A DNA stretch of 40,739 nucleotides from Geodermatophilus sp. DF01-2. Its GTDB lineage: Bacteria > Actinomycetota > Actinomycetes > Mycobacteriales > Geodermatophilaceae. The notes under the pieces were generated by a model. It was not told the DNA's origin. It worked only from the letters and a program-made list of their open reading frames with translations, and searched no databases. Below are positions 29,672 through 37,631 of this stretch, piece by piece. The stretch lies in the NCBI RefSeq assembly GCF_004571065.1, contig NZ_SPQN01000031.1:1-40739 (forward strand), given 5' to 3'. The number at the start of each line of letters is the position of its first letter. Within the stretch, counting starts at the first letter, position 1. Position numbers and translations under genes: made by a program.

Positions 29672-30904
29672 TCAGCGACGGCGCGCGGGCAGGATGCGCC
29701 GCCGCGGCACTGCCGTCGGCGTGTCGGCGTCGGGGCCGGTCAGCGCGTCGGCCATGCCGCGCAGCCCGTCGAGGTCGTGCACGTCGCCGGCGGCGGCCGG
29801 CACGGTGCGGACGGCGACCTCCGGATGGGCGCTGGTGAACCGGTCGGCCAGGTGCTGCTCCCGGGTGGCCAGCGCCATCCGCTCGGCGTGCACCCGCAGC
29901 GCCCCGGCGACGAGCTCGGCCCCCTCGCCGCCGGCCTCGAGGACCTCCTCGGCGGCGCCGTCGGCGCGGGTCGCGGAGAGCGCCGTCGTGGTCGGCGGAT
30001 GGGTGCGGTTGAGGACCAGCCCGGCCAGCGGCATCTGCTCGGTAGAGAGCCGGTCGACGAAGTAGGAGGCCTCCCGCAGCGCGTCCGGCTCGGGGGTGGC
30101 GACGACGACGAACCAGGTGCCCGGCCGGCGCAGCAGCTCGTAGGTGGCGTTCGCCCGCTCCCGGAACCCGCCGAACATGGTGTCCAGCGCAGCCACGAAC
30201 GAGGAGATGTCGCGCAGCAGCTGCCCGCCGAGGATCTTCGAGATGATCCGGCTGAAGAACAGGAAGCCGGCGCTGGCGAACTTGAACCCGGCCCGGCTCG
30301 GCGCCACCAGCAACCGGATCATCGTGCCGTCCAGGAAGCGGCCCAGCCGGTTGGGGGCGTCGAGGAAGTCCAGCGCCGACCGCGACGGCGGGGTGTCGAC
30401 GACGATCAGGTCCCACTTCTCGCCGGCCCGCAGCTGGCCCAGCTTCTCCATGGCCATGTACTCCTGCGTGCCGGAGAAGGACGAGGACAGCGCCTGGTAG
30501 AAGGGGTTCTCGAAGATCTGCTCGGCCCGCTCGGGCGTCGAGTGCGCCACGACGACGTCGTCGAAGGTGCGCTTCATGTCCAGCATCATCGCGTGCAGCT
30601 CGCCCTCGGCCCCCGGGACGTCGACCCGCCGGGGCTCGTTGTCGAGCTCCCGCAGGCCGAGCGACTGGGCCAGCCGGCGCGCCGGGTCGATGGTGAGGAC
30701 GACGACGGTGCGGCCGACCTCCGCCGCGGCCAGCGCCAGGGCGGCCGACGTCGTCGTCTTGCCCACACCGCCGGCGCCGCAGCACACCACGATCCGGGTG
30801 TCCGGATCGGTGACCAGCTCGGCGAGCTCGAGGGGAAGCGCCTCGGGGGCGGGCGGCGCGGCCGGGCGGGCGGGCCGGCGCGAGCGCTCGACCGTCTGCG
30901 TCAT
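29672..30904 (-). CDS. ArsA/Get3-like ATPase (second of pair, Rv3680-like)
   Basis: 410 residues. The deviant Walker A is CCGAGGVGKTTTSAALAL at about 41-58, switch II is VVDTPPSRSALDFLD, and the DMKRTFDDVV and HPPTTTALS regions are typical. The N-terminal ~30 residues are an Arg/Pro/Ala-rich leader and the last ten are Arg-rich. The protein belongs to the ArsA/GET3 class of P-loop ATPases, which bind anions or hydrophobic clients; no ArsB or arsenic genes lie nearby, so arsenic efflux is unlikely. Its start ATG overlaps the stop of the first ArsA gene (ATGA). In mycobacteria the corresponding pair are proposed to work together in envelope or stress functions. Confidence 0.88.
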   Translation of the reverse strand: MTQTVERSRRPARPAAPPAPEALPLELAELVTDPDTRIVVCCGAGGVGKTTTSAALALAAAEVGRTVVVLTIDPARRLAQSLGLRELDNEPRRVDVPGAEGELHAMMLDMKRTFDDVVVAHSTPERAEQIFENPFYQALSSSFSGTQEYMAMEKLGQLRAGEKWDLIVVDTPPSRSALDFLDAPNRLGRFLDGTMIRLLVAPSRAGFKFASAGFLFFSRIISKILGGQLLRDISSFVAALDTMFGGFRERANATYELLRRPGTWFVVVATPEPDALREASYFVDRLSTEQMPLAGLVLNRTHPPTTTALSATRADGAAEEVLEAGGEGAELVAGALRVHAERMALATREQHLADRFTSAHPEVAVRTVPAAAGDVHDLDGLRGMADALTGPDADTPTAVPRRRILPARRR

Positions 30905-31893
30905 GCCGCCACCTCGCTCCGCAGGTGCTCCTCCAGTCGGCCGGCGAGCTCGAAGAGGGCGCCGAGGTCCATCGGTCCCGGCAGCAGCGGCAGCTCCACG
31001 GTCGGCCGGTCGAGCGCCTCGACCTCGTCGCGCAGCTCGTCCTGGGCGGCCCAGCGCCGGGCGTGCTCGACGGCCTGGGCGGCGAGCGCGTCGGCCAGCG
31101 CCGGGACCTCGTGCAGTTGGGCGGCCGCCAGGGCCGGAGCCAGGTCGGCACCGGTCAGCCGGCCTTCGGCGGCGCGGGTCAGGTCGTGCTCGGGCAGCAC
31201 CGGCTCGGTGGCCATGTTGACGACCACCGAGCCCAGCGGCAGCCCGACCGCGGTGAGCTCGGCCATGGCGTCGGCGGTCTCCTGCACCGGCATGTCCTCG
31301 AGCAGGGTGACCAGGTGCACCGCCGTCTGCGGCGACTTCAGCACGGCCATGACGCCGTCGCTCTGGGTCTTGATCGGGCCGGAACGGGTCAGCCCGGCCA
31401 TCTCGCCGGTGACGTTGAGGAAGCGGGTGATCCGGCCGGTCGGCGGGGCGTCGACGACGACGGCGTCGTAGACGAGCCGGCCGTCGCGGCGACGGGTCAC
31501 CGCCTCCTTGACCTTCCCGGTGAGCAGCACGTCGCGCAGGCCCGGGGCGATCGTCGTGGCGAAGTCGACGGCGCCCACCCGGCGCAGCGCCCGGCCGGCC
31601 CGCCGCAGGTTGTAGAACATCTCGAGGTACTCGAGGAGAGCCTCCTCGACGTCGATCGCCAGGGCCTTCACCTCGCCGCCGCCGCGGGTGACCGCGACGC
31701 GCCGCTCCTCGTAGGGCAGTGGAGGGGTGTCGAACAGCTGCGCGATGCCCTGGCGGCCCTCGGTCTCGACGAGCAGCACCTGACGGCCGTCGGCGGCGAG
31801 GGCGAGCGCGAGGGCCGCGGCGACGGTGGTCTTGCCGGTCCCGCCCTTGCCGGTGACGACGTGACAGCGCACGGAGGACGGGTCGGGGCTCAC
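30901..31893 (-). CDS. ArsA/Get3-like ATPase (first of pair, Rv3679-like)
   Basis: 330 residues from a GTG at 31893. Walker A is CHVVTGKGGTGKTTVAAALA (P-loop at about 15-23), DTPPLPYEERRV follows, and switch II appears as VVVDAPPTGRITRFLNVTGE. The middle carries LEYLEMFYNLRRAGRALRR and FATTIAPGLRDVLLTGKVKE, typical of this actinobacterial subfamily. Paired, coupled and same-strand with the second ATPase, so a heterodimer is likely (family knowledge: ArsA-type ATPases act as dimers of two such domains). Leaderless-type TACGCT box in front. Divergent from the small DUF gene at 31986. Confidence 0.9.
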   Translation of the reverse strand: MSPDPSSVRCHVVTGKGGTGKTTVAAALALALAADGRQVLLVETEGRQGIAQLFDTPPLPYEERRVAVTRGGGEVKALAIDVEEALLEYLEMFYNLRRAGRALRRVGAVDFATTIAPGLRDVLLTGKVKEAVTRRRDGRLVYDAVVVDAPPTGRITRFLNVTGEMAGLTRSGPIKTQSDGVMAVLKSPQTAVHLVTLLEDMPVQETADAMAELTAVGLPLGSVVVNMATEPVLPEHDLTRAAEGRLTGADLAPALAAAQLHEVPALADALAAQAVEHARRWAAQDELRDEVEALDRPTVELPLLPGPMDLGALFELAGRLEEHLRSEVAA

Positions 31894-31900
31894 GAGATCG

Positions 31901-31906
31901 AGCGTA
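31901..31906 (-). promoter_or_regulatory. -10 box of the ArsA pair mRNA
   Basis: TACGCT on the minus strand, 7 bases before the GTG at 31893; no Shine-Dalgarno. Confidence 0.5.
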
Positions 31907-31972
31907 GGAGCAGCGCGCCACCTGGGCCTCCCGCGAGCGTGTGCGCCCCGACACGCCGCGACGTGGCTGCGC

Positions 31973-31978
31973 TAGCGT
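31973..31978 (+). promoter_or_regulatory. -10 box of the small-DUF/RidA mRNA
   Basis: TAGCGT followed by 7 bases and the ATG at 31986. The context TAGCGTCGCGCC is shared with the kinase promoter at 8569. Confidence 0.55.
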
Positions 31979-31985
31979 CGCGCCC

Positions 31986-32159
31986 ATGAGCGAAACGGCC
32001 CGCACGAGGTGGGAGTACGCCACGATCCCGCTGCTGATCCACAACACCAAGGCGATCCTCGACTCGTGGGGTGTCGACGGGTGGGAGCTGGTCACCGTGC
32101 TGCCCGGCCCGGGCGGTGCCGACCAGCCCGTCGCGTACCTCAAGCGCCCGGTCGGCTGA
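31986..32159 (+). CDS. Small conserved protein (DUF4177-like, Rv3678A-like)
   Basis: 57 residues: [20 protein letters not shown], then [18 protein letters not shown] and VAYLKRP. The WEY...GWELV...V pattern is that of DUF4177-type small beta-rich proteins. The function is unknown. A counterpart of the same size sits at the same place in mycobacteria, between the ArsA pair and the RidA gene. The ATG at 31986 is chosen over an upstream in-frame ATG because it falls 7 bases after the TAGCGT box. It ends 7 bases before the RidA gene. Confidence 0.8.
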   Translation: MSETARTRWEYATIPLLIHNTKAILDSWGVDGWELVTVLPGPGGADQPVAYLKRPVG

Positions 32160-32166
32160 CCCGGTC

Positions 32167-32640
32167 ATGACCGGTCCGCAGACCCAGAGCTGGCACGCCC
32201 GGCTGGCCGAGCTCGGCATCCGGCTGCCGGCGGTGGCCGCGCCGGTCGCCGCCTACGTCCCGGCGGTGCGCACGGGCCAGCTGGTCCACACCTCCGGCCA
32301 GCTGCCCTTCGTCGACGGCGGGCTGCGCCGCACCGGCAAGGTCGGCGGCTCGGTCGATCCGGAGGACGCCGCGCACGACGCCAAGCTGTGCGCCCTCAAC
32401 GCCCTGGCTGCCATCGACGACCTGGTCGGCCTGGACTCGGTGGCCCGCGTGGTCCGGGTGGTCGGCTACGTGGCCAGCGCCGAGGGGTTCACCGGTCAGC
32501 CGCGCGTGGTGAACGGGGCCAGCGAGCTGCTGGGCCGCGTCTTCGGTGAAGCCGGCCGACACGCCCGCAGCGCGGTCGGCGTGGCCGAACTCCCGCTGGG
32601 CGCTCCCGTCGAGGTCGAACTGACGGTCGAGCTGAGGTGA
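32167..32640 (+). CDS. RidA family protein (Rid/YjgF/UK114)
   Basis: 157 residues. RidA landmarks are [15 protein letters not shown] near residue 38, [40 protein letters not shown], and the C-terminal [20 protein letters not shown], where the conserved Arg binds the substrate carboxylate. RidA enzymes hydrolyse reactive enamine/imine intermediates from PLP enzymes, though this longer actinobacterial subgroup is not proven to do so. ATG 32167 lacks a good ribosome site, implying coupling to the small gene before it. Its stop overlaps the NUDIX GTG (GTGA). Confidence 0.88.
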   Translation: MTGPQTQSWHARLAELGIRLPAVAAPVAAYVPAVRTGQLVHTSGQLPFVDGGLRRTGKVGGSVDPEDAAHDAKLCALNALAAIDDLVGLDSVARVVRVVGYVASAEGFTGQPRVVNGASELLGRVFGEAGRHARSAVGVAELPLGAPVEVELTVELR

Positions 32641-33431
32641 GCGCGGAACCGCGCCAGGCAGCCACCGTGCTCCTGCTGCGGGACGGCGTCCCCGGGCTCG
32701 AGGTCTACCTGCTCCGGCGCACCCGCGGGATGCCGTTCGCCGGCGGGATGACCGCGTACCCGGGCGGCGGCGTCGACCCGCGGGACGGCGACGTGCAGAC
32801 GGCCTGGGCCGGCCCGTCACCGGACCGCTGGGCGCAGGCGTTCGGCTGCGACGAGCGCACGGCGCGGGAACTGGTCTGCGCCGCGGTCCGGGAGACGTTC
32901 GAGGAGGCCGGCGTCCTGCTCGCGGGGTCCGCCGACGGCAGCGACGTCGTTCCGGACGTCTCCGGCGATGACTGGGAGGCCCAACGTCAGGCGTTGCTGA
33001 CCCGGGAGCTCTCGCTGGCCGAGCTGCTCGCCGACCGCGGCCTGGCGTTGCGGTCGGACCTGCTGCGGCCCTTCGCGCACTGGATCACCCCGCCGGTCGA
33101 GCCGCGGCGGTACGACACCAAGTTCTTCGCGGCGGCCCTCCCGGTCGGGCAGGAGGCTCGGCACGTCACCGGGGAGGCCGACGAGGCGGCCTGGCTGACG
33201 CCGACCGCCGCCCTGGCCGAGCTGACCGCGGGCGCCCGGCCCATGCTGCCTCCGACGATCCACACGCTGGGCCAGCTCGAGCCGTTCGCCGACGTGGCGG
33301 CGGCGCTGGCCGGGTCGCCGCCCGAGCCGCTGCACCCGATCAGCCCGAGCTTCGCCGACGAGCCCGACGGCCGCTGGGCGGTGCTGCCCGACGGCACCCG
33401 CATCCGGTTGGTCGTGCCACTCCCTTCGTGA
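32637..33431 (+). CDS. NUDIX hydrolase
   Basis: 264 residues. The NUDIX box reads [18 protein letters not shown], preceded by a [20 protein letters not shown] loop that is typical of the NUDT7/19-like long NUDIX group. The first Gly of the canonical box is displaced by a ~50-residue insertion, as in that group. REtxEEaG residues for Mg2+ binding are intact. It hydrolyses a nucleoside diphosphate linked to X; an acyl-CoA-type substrate is possible, but this is inference. GTG at 32637 overlaps the RidA stop. Ends at a bidirectional terminator opposite crp. Confidence 0.85.
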   Translation: MSAEPRQAATVLLLRDGVPGLEVYLLRRTRGMPFAGGMTAYPGGGVDPRDGDVQTAWAGPSPDRWAQAFGCDERTARELVCAAVRETFEEAGVLLAGSADGSDVVPDVSGDDWEAQRQALLTRELSLAELLADRGLALRSDLLRPFAHWITPPVEPRRYDTKFFAAALPVGQEARHVTGEADEAAWLTPTAALAELTAGARPMLPPTIHTLGQLEPFADVAAALAGSPPEPLHPISPSFADEPDGRWAVLPDGTRIRLVVPLPS

Positions 33432-33443
33432 GCGTCGGACGCG

Positions 33444-33476
33444 AGAGGCCCAGAACCTGACCGGTTCCGGGCCTCT
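33444..33476. terminator. Bidirectional terminator between the NUDIX and crp genes
   Basis: AGAGGCCC (33444-33451) and GGGCCTCT (33469-33476) pair, extended after one mismatch by GAACC/GGTTC. It sits between two convergent genes. Confidence 0.75.
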
Positions 33477-33518
33477 GACGTTCGATCGGTGGACGACCAC
33501 GGCCGGTAGGCCGACGTG

Positions 33519-34193
33519 TCAGCGTGCGCGGCGGCGCAGACGCTCCTCGTCGAGGACGACGACCGACTTGCCCTGCAGCTGGATCCAGCCGCGGTGCACG
33601 AAGTCGGCCAGCGCCTTGTTGACCGTCTCGCGAGAGGCGCCGACCAGCTGGGCCAGCTCCTCCTGGGTGAGGTCGTGCTTGACCCGCAGTCCCTCGCCCT
33701 CGCGGCTGCCGAACCGGTCGGCCATCTGCAGCAGCGCCTTGGCGACCCGGCCCGGGACGTCGGTGAAGATCAGGTCCGCGACCGAGTCGTTGGTACGGCG
33801 CAGCCGGCGGGCCAGCACGTGCAACAGCCGCTCGCCGACCTCCGGGTGGGCCTCGATCCACGGGCGGAGCACCGACTGCGGCATGCGGGCCAGCTTGACG
33901 TCGGTGACGGCCGTCGCGGTCGCGGTGCGCGGCCCGGGGTCGAACACCGACAGCTCACCGAACTGGTCCGAGGGACCCATCACGGCCAGGACGTTCTCGC
34001 GGCCGTCCGGAGAGCGGCGGGAGAGCTTGATCTTGCCGGAGATGACGATGTAGAGACTCTCACCCGGCTCGCCCTCGTTGAACACCACCCGGCCGCGGGG
34101 GAGCGTCACGGTCTCCAGGCGGCTGGCGACCGGGTCCACCGCCTCTTCCGACAGCCCCTGGAAGAGCCCGGACTGGGCCAGCACCTCGTCCAC
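33519..34193 (-). CDS. crp: CRP/FNR-family transcriptional regulator
   Basis: 224 residues from a GTG at 34193, the same length as M. tuberculosis CRP. The cyclic-nucleotide domain has [40 protein letters not shown] (the phosphate-binding cassette, with FGELS and RTATA), and the C-terminal winged helix has [20 protein letters not shown] followed by [14 protein letters not shown]. It should bind cAMP and DNA as a dimer and control carbon and stress genes. A longer reading from 34214 adds seven residues that are not typical. [14 protein letters not shown] in the hinge matches actinobacterial CRP closely. It is next to nth, as in mycobacteria. Confidence 0.92.
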   Translation of the reverse strand: MDEVLAQSGLFQGLSEEAVDPVASRLETVTLPRGRVVFNEGEPGESLYIVISGKIKLSRRSPDGRENVLAVMGPSDQFGELSVFDPGPRTATATAVTDVKLARMPQSVLRPWIEAHPEVGERLLHVLARRLRRTNDSVADLIFTDVPGRVAKALLQMADRFGSREGEGLRVKHDLTQEELAQLVGASRETVNKALADFVHRGWIQLQGKSVVVLDEERLRRRAR

Positions 34194-34350
34194 TACGCGT
34201 CCTCTCGCACACACACCACCTGAGGGCCGGCAGGCGACCGGGCCCGGTCGGCATCCGCCCCTCGCGGCGCCGTCCGGAATGAGTCTAGGGGGCTGTGCGG
34301 ATCATCACCCGATCGGCGAGACACGACGCGACTCCAAGGGATGAGGCCGG

Positions 34351-34408
34351 CCCGTCCACGGCACCGCCCCGAGCCCGCGAAGGGGTGGGCAGGACGGTGG
34401 CCCCCTTG
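34351..34408 (-). repeat. Dispersed repeat, copy D (divergent)
   Basis: Read on the minus strand it contains CACCCCTTCGCGGGCTCGGG and GCGGTGCCGTGGACGGG, matching copy B at 38831 best. It lies in the 265-base gap between crp and the small membrane protein gene; nothing else is evident there. Confidence 0.5.
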
Positions 34409-34458
34409 CAGCCTCCCGCCGCGAGCTTGCGGGTGGTGGGGGGCAAGGGGGTCCTCGA

Positions 34459-34701
34459 TCAGACGATGGGCGGCTCGGCCTCACGACGGACACGGGAGGC
34501 GCGGCGGCGTCGCCAGCGCGCCATGGCGCGGCGGATGCCGGAGTTGGCCAGTGTGTCGACCTCGCCAGGGCTCGCGGTGGAGAGGAACTCGGCCACCTCG
34601 CGGGGTCCGGTCGGCCGGCGCAGCGGCTCCTCGACGCGCTCCATCACCAGCAGGAAGGCGATGACCAGGGGTGGGAACAGGATGACGCTGAGGGCGACCA
34701 C
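34459..34701 (-). CDS. Small single-pass membrane protein, unknown function
   Basis: 80 residues from a GTG at 34701 with a strong AGAGGAGGAA ribosome site. One hydrophobic helix at the N-terminus ([20 protein letters not shown]) is followed by an amphipathic region ([20 protein letters not shown]) and a strongly basic Arg-rich segment ([17 protein letters not shown]). I do not recognise the family. Topology would put the basic tail in the cytoplasm. It is divergent from nth and follows the repeat-containing gap after crp. Confidence 0.6.
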   Translation of the reverse strand: MVALSVILFPPLVIAFLLVMERVEEPLRRPTGPREVAEFLSTASPGEVDTLANSGIRRAMARWRRRRASRVRREAEPPIV

Positions 34702-34847
34702 CGTTCCTCCTCTCTCCTCGTCGCAGGACGCGGGCCGGGCCGGCCGGCTCCGCGCGTGCACTCCTGTGTACCCCGGGTCGTCGCACGGAAAGCCGGCGAC
34801 GGCGGCTGCGATGATGGCACGGGCCCTGGAACGTCAGCGGATCCGCC

Positions 34848-34853
34848 TACCCT
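34848..34853 (+). promoter_or_regulatory. -10 box of leaderless nth mRNA
   Basis: TACCCT followed by 7 bases and the GTG at 34861; no Shine-Dalgarno in between. Confidence 0.5.
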
Positions 34854-34860
34854 CGACCGC

Positions 34861-35646
34861 GTGTCCTCGCCCGCCTACGCCCGGCCCGTCCCGCCGCGCG
34901 CCCGCCGCGCCGCTGCCCGGGGCGGCTCCCCGTTCGACCCGCAGGAGACGCCGCTGGCACGCACCCGGCGGGCCCGGCGGATGGCCCGCGAGCTGGCGCT
35001 GATCCACCCGGACGCCCACTGCGAGCTCGACTTCGCCAACGCCTTCGAGCTGCTGGTCGCCACCGTGCTCTCGGCGCAGACCACCGACAAGATGGTCAAC
35101 CGGGTCACCCCGACGCTGTTCGCGAAGTATCCCGACGCCGCGACGCTGGCCGGGGCCGACCGCGCCGACCTGGAGGAGATCCTCAAGCCCACCGGCTTCT
35201 TCCGGGCCAAGGCCAACTCGGTGCTCGGGCTGGCGCAGGCGCTGGTCGAGCGCTTCGACGGCGAGGTCCCTGCGCGGATGGCCGACCTGGTCACCCTCCC
35301 CGGCGTGGGCCGCAAGACCGCCAACGTCGTCCTGGGCAACGCATTCGGCGTCCCCGGGCTCACCGTCGACACCCACTTCGGCCGGCTGGTCCGACGGTTC
35401 GGCTGGACGACGGAGGAGGATCCGGTCAAGGTCGAGACCGAGGTCGCCGAGCTGGTACCCAAGCGGGAGTGGACCATGTTCAGCCACCGGGTGATCTTCC
35501 ACGGTCGGCGGGTCTGCCACGCCAAGAAGGCGGCCTGCGGCGCGTGCGGCCTGGCCCGCTGGTGCCCCTCGTACGGCATCGGCCCGACCGATCCGGAGGT
35601 CGCCACGAAGCTGGTCAAGACCCCGGCCGCCTCCGACACCGAATGA
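34861..35646 (+). CDS. nth: Endonuclease III
   Basis: 261 residues from a GTG at 34861. Bifunctional DNA glycosylase/AP lyase of base-excision repair acting on oxidised pyrimidines. [20 protein letters not shown] opens the HhH-GPD domain. [18 protein letters not shown] carries the helix-hairpin-helix with catalytic Lys152, and [11 protein letters not shown] carries Asp170 (18 residues later, as in E. coli). The 4Fe-4S ligands are Cys219, 226, 229 and 235 in the C-x6-C-x2-C-x5-C pattern. The first ~35 residues are an Arg/Pro-rich extension common in actinobacteria. The stop overlaps the TlpA ATG. Confidence 0.95.
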   Translation: MSSPAYARPVPPRARRAAARGGSPFDPQETPLARTRRARRMARELALIHPDAHCELDFANAFELLVATVLSAQTTDKMVNRVTPTLFAKYPDAATLAGADRADLEEILKPTGFFRAKANSVLGLAQALVERFDGEVPARMADLVTLPGVGRKTANVVLGNAFGVPGLTVDTHFGRLVRRFGWTTEEDPVKVETEVAELVPKREWTMFSHRVIFHGRRVCHAKKAACGACGLARWCPSYGIGPTDPEVATKLVKTPAASDTE

Positions 35647-36233
35647 GCGTGCACAGCAGGACGGCGGCCGGCGCGCTGGCGCTCGGGCTCGTGCTGACCG
35701 GGTGCACGTCGGACGCCGTGGGTGCCCCGGACGACGCGGCCGCTCCCACGGCACCGGAGGTGGAGAACACCACCGCGCCCTGCCCCGAGCAGCCCGGCGA
35801 GGCGGCCTCGGGTGGCGAGGTGCTCGCCGACGTGACCGTGGACTGCCTCGGCGGCGGGCGACTGGCCCTCGGCAGGGCGCAGGGCCTGCCGACGGTGGTC
35901 AACCTGTGGGCCAGCTGGTGCGGTCCGTGCCGGGAGGAGCTGCCGATCGTGCAGCAGCTGGCCGACGAGGCCGGCGACCGGCTGCGGGTGGTCGGACTGG
36001 TCAGCCAGGACACGGCCGAGAACGGCGCCGCTTTCGCGGCGGACGCGGGGCTCACCATGCCCACCGGCATCGACGCCGAGGGCGAGCTGGCCATCGAGCA
36101 GGGCCTGCGCGGGCTGCCCTACACCTACTTCCTCCGCGCCGACGGCTCGGTGGCACACCTGCAGCTGCGCCCGGTGACCTCGTACGAGCAGCTGGAGGGC
36201 CTGGTGGCCGAGCACCTCGGGGTGACCTTGTGA
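35643..36233 (+). CDS. TlpA-like thioredoxin-fold lipoprotein
   Basis: 196 residues. The signal peptide ends in lipobox LTGC with Cys21 as the lipidated residue. The mature part has the thioredoxin fold with the redox motif Cys93-Gly-Pro-Cys96 in [20 protein letters not shown] and the cis-Pro loop in [14 protein letters not shown]. It should act outside the membrane as a disulfide reductase or resupply electrons to extracytoplasmic proteins. Two extra Cys occur near the mature N-terminus (TAPCPEQ, VDCLGGG). ATG overlaps the nth stop; its own stop overlaps the NUDIX GTG. Confidence 0.9.
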   Translation: MSVHSRTAAGALALGLVLTGCTSDAVGAPDDAAAPTAPEVENTTAPCPEQPGEAASGGEVLADVTVDCLGGGRLALGRAQGLPTVVNLWASWCGPCREELPIVQQLADEAGDRLRVVGLVSQDTAENGAAFAADAGLTMPTGIDAEGELAIEQGLRGLPYTYFLRADGSVAHLQLRPVTSYEQLEGLVAEHLGVTL

Positions 36234-36994
36234 CCGGGGCGCCCGCGGCCGACGACGACCTGCCCGGCTACCTCCGCCGGCTGCTCGACGCGGGCGACGA
36301 CCTGCCGCTGCGACACCGCATGCCCCGGCCGACCGCGACCGCCCGCCGCTCCGCGGTGCTCATCCTCTTCGGCGAGGGCCCCCGCGGCGCCGACGTCCTG
36401 CTCATCGAGAAGTCCGCGCACCTGCGCACCCACGCCGGCCAGCCGGCCTTCCCCGGCGGCGGCGCCGACCCCGGCGACGAGTACCCCGTGGGCACCGCGC
36501 TGCGCGAGGCGGAGGAGGAGGCCGGGATCGACCCGGACGGCGTGCGGGTGCTGGCCACGTTGCCCGAGCTGTTCCTCGGCCCCTCGGACAACCTCGTGGT
36601 GCCGGTCGTGGCCTGGTGGGAGGACCCGCGCGACGTCACCGTCGGCGACCCCCGCGAGGTGGCCCGCGTGGCGCGGGTGCCGCTGGCCGACCTGGCCGAT
36701 CCGGCCAACCGCTTCCGCGCCCGCCACCCGTCGGGCTTCGTCGGTCCGGCGTTCGGCGTCGCCGGGATGGTCGTCTGGGGGTTCACCGCCGGCCTGCTCG
36801 ACGCCATCCTCGAGGCCGCGGGGCTCGCCCGCCCCTGGGATGCGACCGACGTGCGGCCGCTGCCCGCGCTCGGGGCACGGCGCCCCCAGCTGCCCGGCAC
36901 CCTCGACCCGGCCGAGGACGAGGACGCCGCCGCGCCGACGGTGGCCGACCCCGCGCCCGACGGCCTCGCGACGCGTACGGTTCCCCCGCGATGA
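36230..36994 (+). CDS. CoA pyrophosphatase-type NUDIX hydrolase
   Basis: 254 residues from a GTG in overlap with the TlpA stop. The full NUDIX box GADPGDEYPVGTALREAEEE followed by AGI is present. It is preceded by the CoA-pyrophosphatase (UPF0035) context LRTHAGQPAFPGGG. Such enzymes cleave CoA or oxidised CoA to 4'-phosphopantetheine and 3',5'-ADP; specificity is predicted from the motif. The C-terminal ~45 residues are low-complexity Asp/Ala/Pro. Coupled by ATGA to the cupredoxin gene. Counterpart of mycobacterial Rv3672c. Confidence 0.9.
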   Translation: MTGAPAADDDLPGYLRRLLDAGDDLPLRHRMPRPTATARRSAVLILFGEGPRGADVLLIEKSAHLRTHAGQPAFPGGGADPGDEYPVGTALREAEEEAGIDPDGVRVLATLPELFLGPSDNLVVPVVAWWEDPRDVTVGDPREVARVARVPLADLADPANRFRARHPSGFVGPAFGVAGMVVWGFTAGLLDAILEAAGLARPWDATDVRPLPALGARRPQLPGTLDPAEDEDAAAPTVADPAPDGLATRTVPPR

Positions 36995-37623
36995 ACGGCA
37001 GAAGGGGAAGGACCCCGTCCTCCTCACCACTCGGGGAAGGACCCCGTCCTCCTCACGCCTCGGGGAAGGACCCCGTCCTCCTCACGCCTCGCACGCTCGG
37101 CGCGAGCCTCGGGACGGGGCCCGAGCCTCGGGACGGGGCCGGAGCCTCGGGACGGGGCCGCTCGGGGCGGGACCCGGGACGGAGCCGGGGCCTCTGCAAG
37201 AAGGCCGCGGTGGCCGCTGCCGCAGTGATCCTGCTGGTCGGTTGCGGGGGCGGCGGGGAGACGGCCGGGCAGGCGGCGGCGCCGTCGTCCGGCCCGGCGC
37301 TCGGCACGGTGACCACGGCGCCCGACGGCGTCCAGGAGGTCACCCTGCAGACCCAGGACGACTACGTCTTCACCCCCGACACGTTCACCGTCGCGCCCGG
37401 CCGGGTGCGGCTGACCGTGGTCAACGTCGCCGAGCAGATGGCGCACAACCTCCGCTTCACCCCGGGCGCCGGTCCCGAGCCGATCGACGCCGAGATCTCG
37501 CTGCTGGCGCCTGGGGAGAGCGACACGATCGAGTTCACCGTGACCGCGCCCGGCGAGTACACCTTCGAGTGCAGCTTCCACACCCAGCTGCAGCAGTACG
37601 GCACCATGACGGTCAGCGGTTGA
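36991..37623 (+). CDS. Cupredoxin-domain lipoprotein with repeat-encoded N-terminal extension
   Basis: 210 residues if started at the ATG overlapping the NUDIX stop (ATGA). The last 125 residues form a plastocyanin-like cupredoxin: DDYVFTPDTFTVAPGRVRLT, AEQMAHNLRF (first His), and ECSFHTQLQQYGTM with the Cys, second His and Met of a type 1 copper site. Before it lies a lipoprotein signal: KKAAVAAAAVILLVGC with Cys85 in the lipobox. The first ~68 residues are odd: they translate three 29-bp and three 19-bp tandem repeats into Arg/Gly/Ser/Pro-rich sequence, giving a signal peptide n-region far longer than usual. No good internal start codon exists, so either the extension is made or the gene is damaged at its 5' end. 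Predicted exported copper/electron carrier. Confidence 0.7.
   Translation: MNGRRGRTPSSSPLGEGPRPPHASGKDPVLLTPRTLGASLGTGPEPRDGAGASGRGRSGRDPGRSRGLCKKAAVAAAAVILLVGCGGGGETAGQAAAPSSGPALGTVTTAPDGVQEVTLQTQDDYVFTPDTFTVAPGRVRLTVVNVAEQMAHNLRFTPGAGPEPIDAEISLLAPGESDTIEFTVTAPGEYTFECSFHTQLQQYGTMTVSG
37004..37090 (+). repeat. Three tandem 29-bp units
   Basis: Units at 37004-37032, 37033-37061 and 37062-37090, each beginning GGGGAAGGACCCCGTCCTCC; units 2 and 3 are identical, unit 1 differs at two bases near its end. Each carries the short dyad GGAC-CCC-GTCC. Total 87 bp, a multiple of three, so the lipoprotein frame stays open. Confidence 0.9.
37054..37122 (+). repeat. Dispersed repeat, copy A
   Basis: The final part of the tandem array plus its right flank matches copy B (38831-38898) almost base for base over ~69 positions and copy C (16518-16576, inverted). 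Confidence 0.65.
37105..37161 (+). repeat. Three tandem 19-bp units
   Basis: AGCCTCGGGACGGGGCC recurs at 37105, 37124 and 37143 with a 19-bp period. It is complementary in part to the 29-bp units (GGACGGGG against CCCCGTCC), so the whole block could fold back on itself. Confidence 0.85.
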
Positions 37624-37631
37624 GCGCCGCC

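Noticed and set aside
27393..31151. A single 1252-residue protein covering the PBP and an ArsA gene
   Set aside because: The upstream part is an out-of-frame shadow of the ArsA genes; PBP sequence begins at the ATG at 29630.
29672..31893. Arsenite efflux operon
   Set aside because: Only ArsA-like ATPases are present; no ArsB, ArsR or ArsC, and the neighbours are cell-wall genes.
37004..37161. CRISPR-like short repeats
   Set aside because: Direct head-to-tail units without spacers; they are minisatellite-type expansions of a dispersed repeat.
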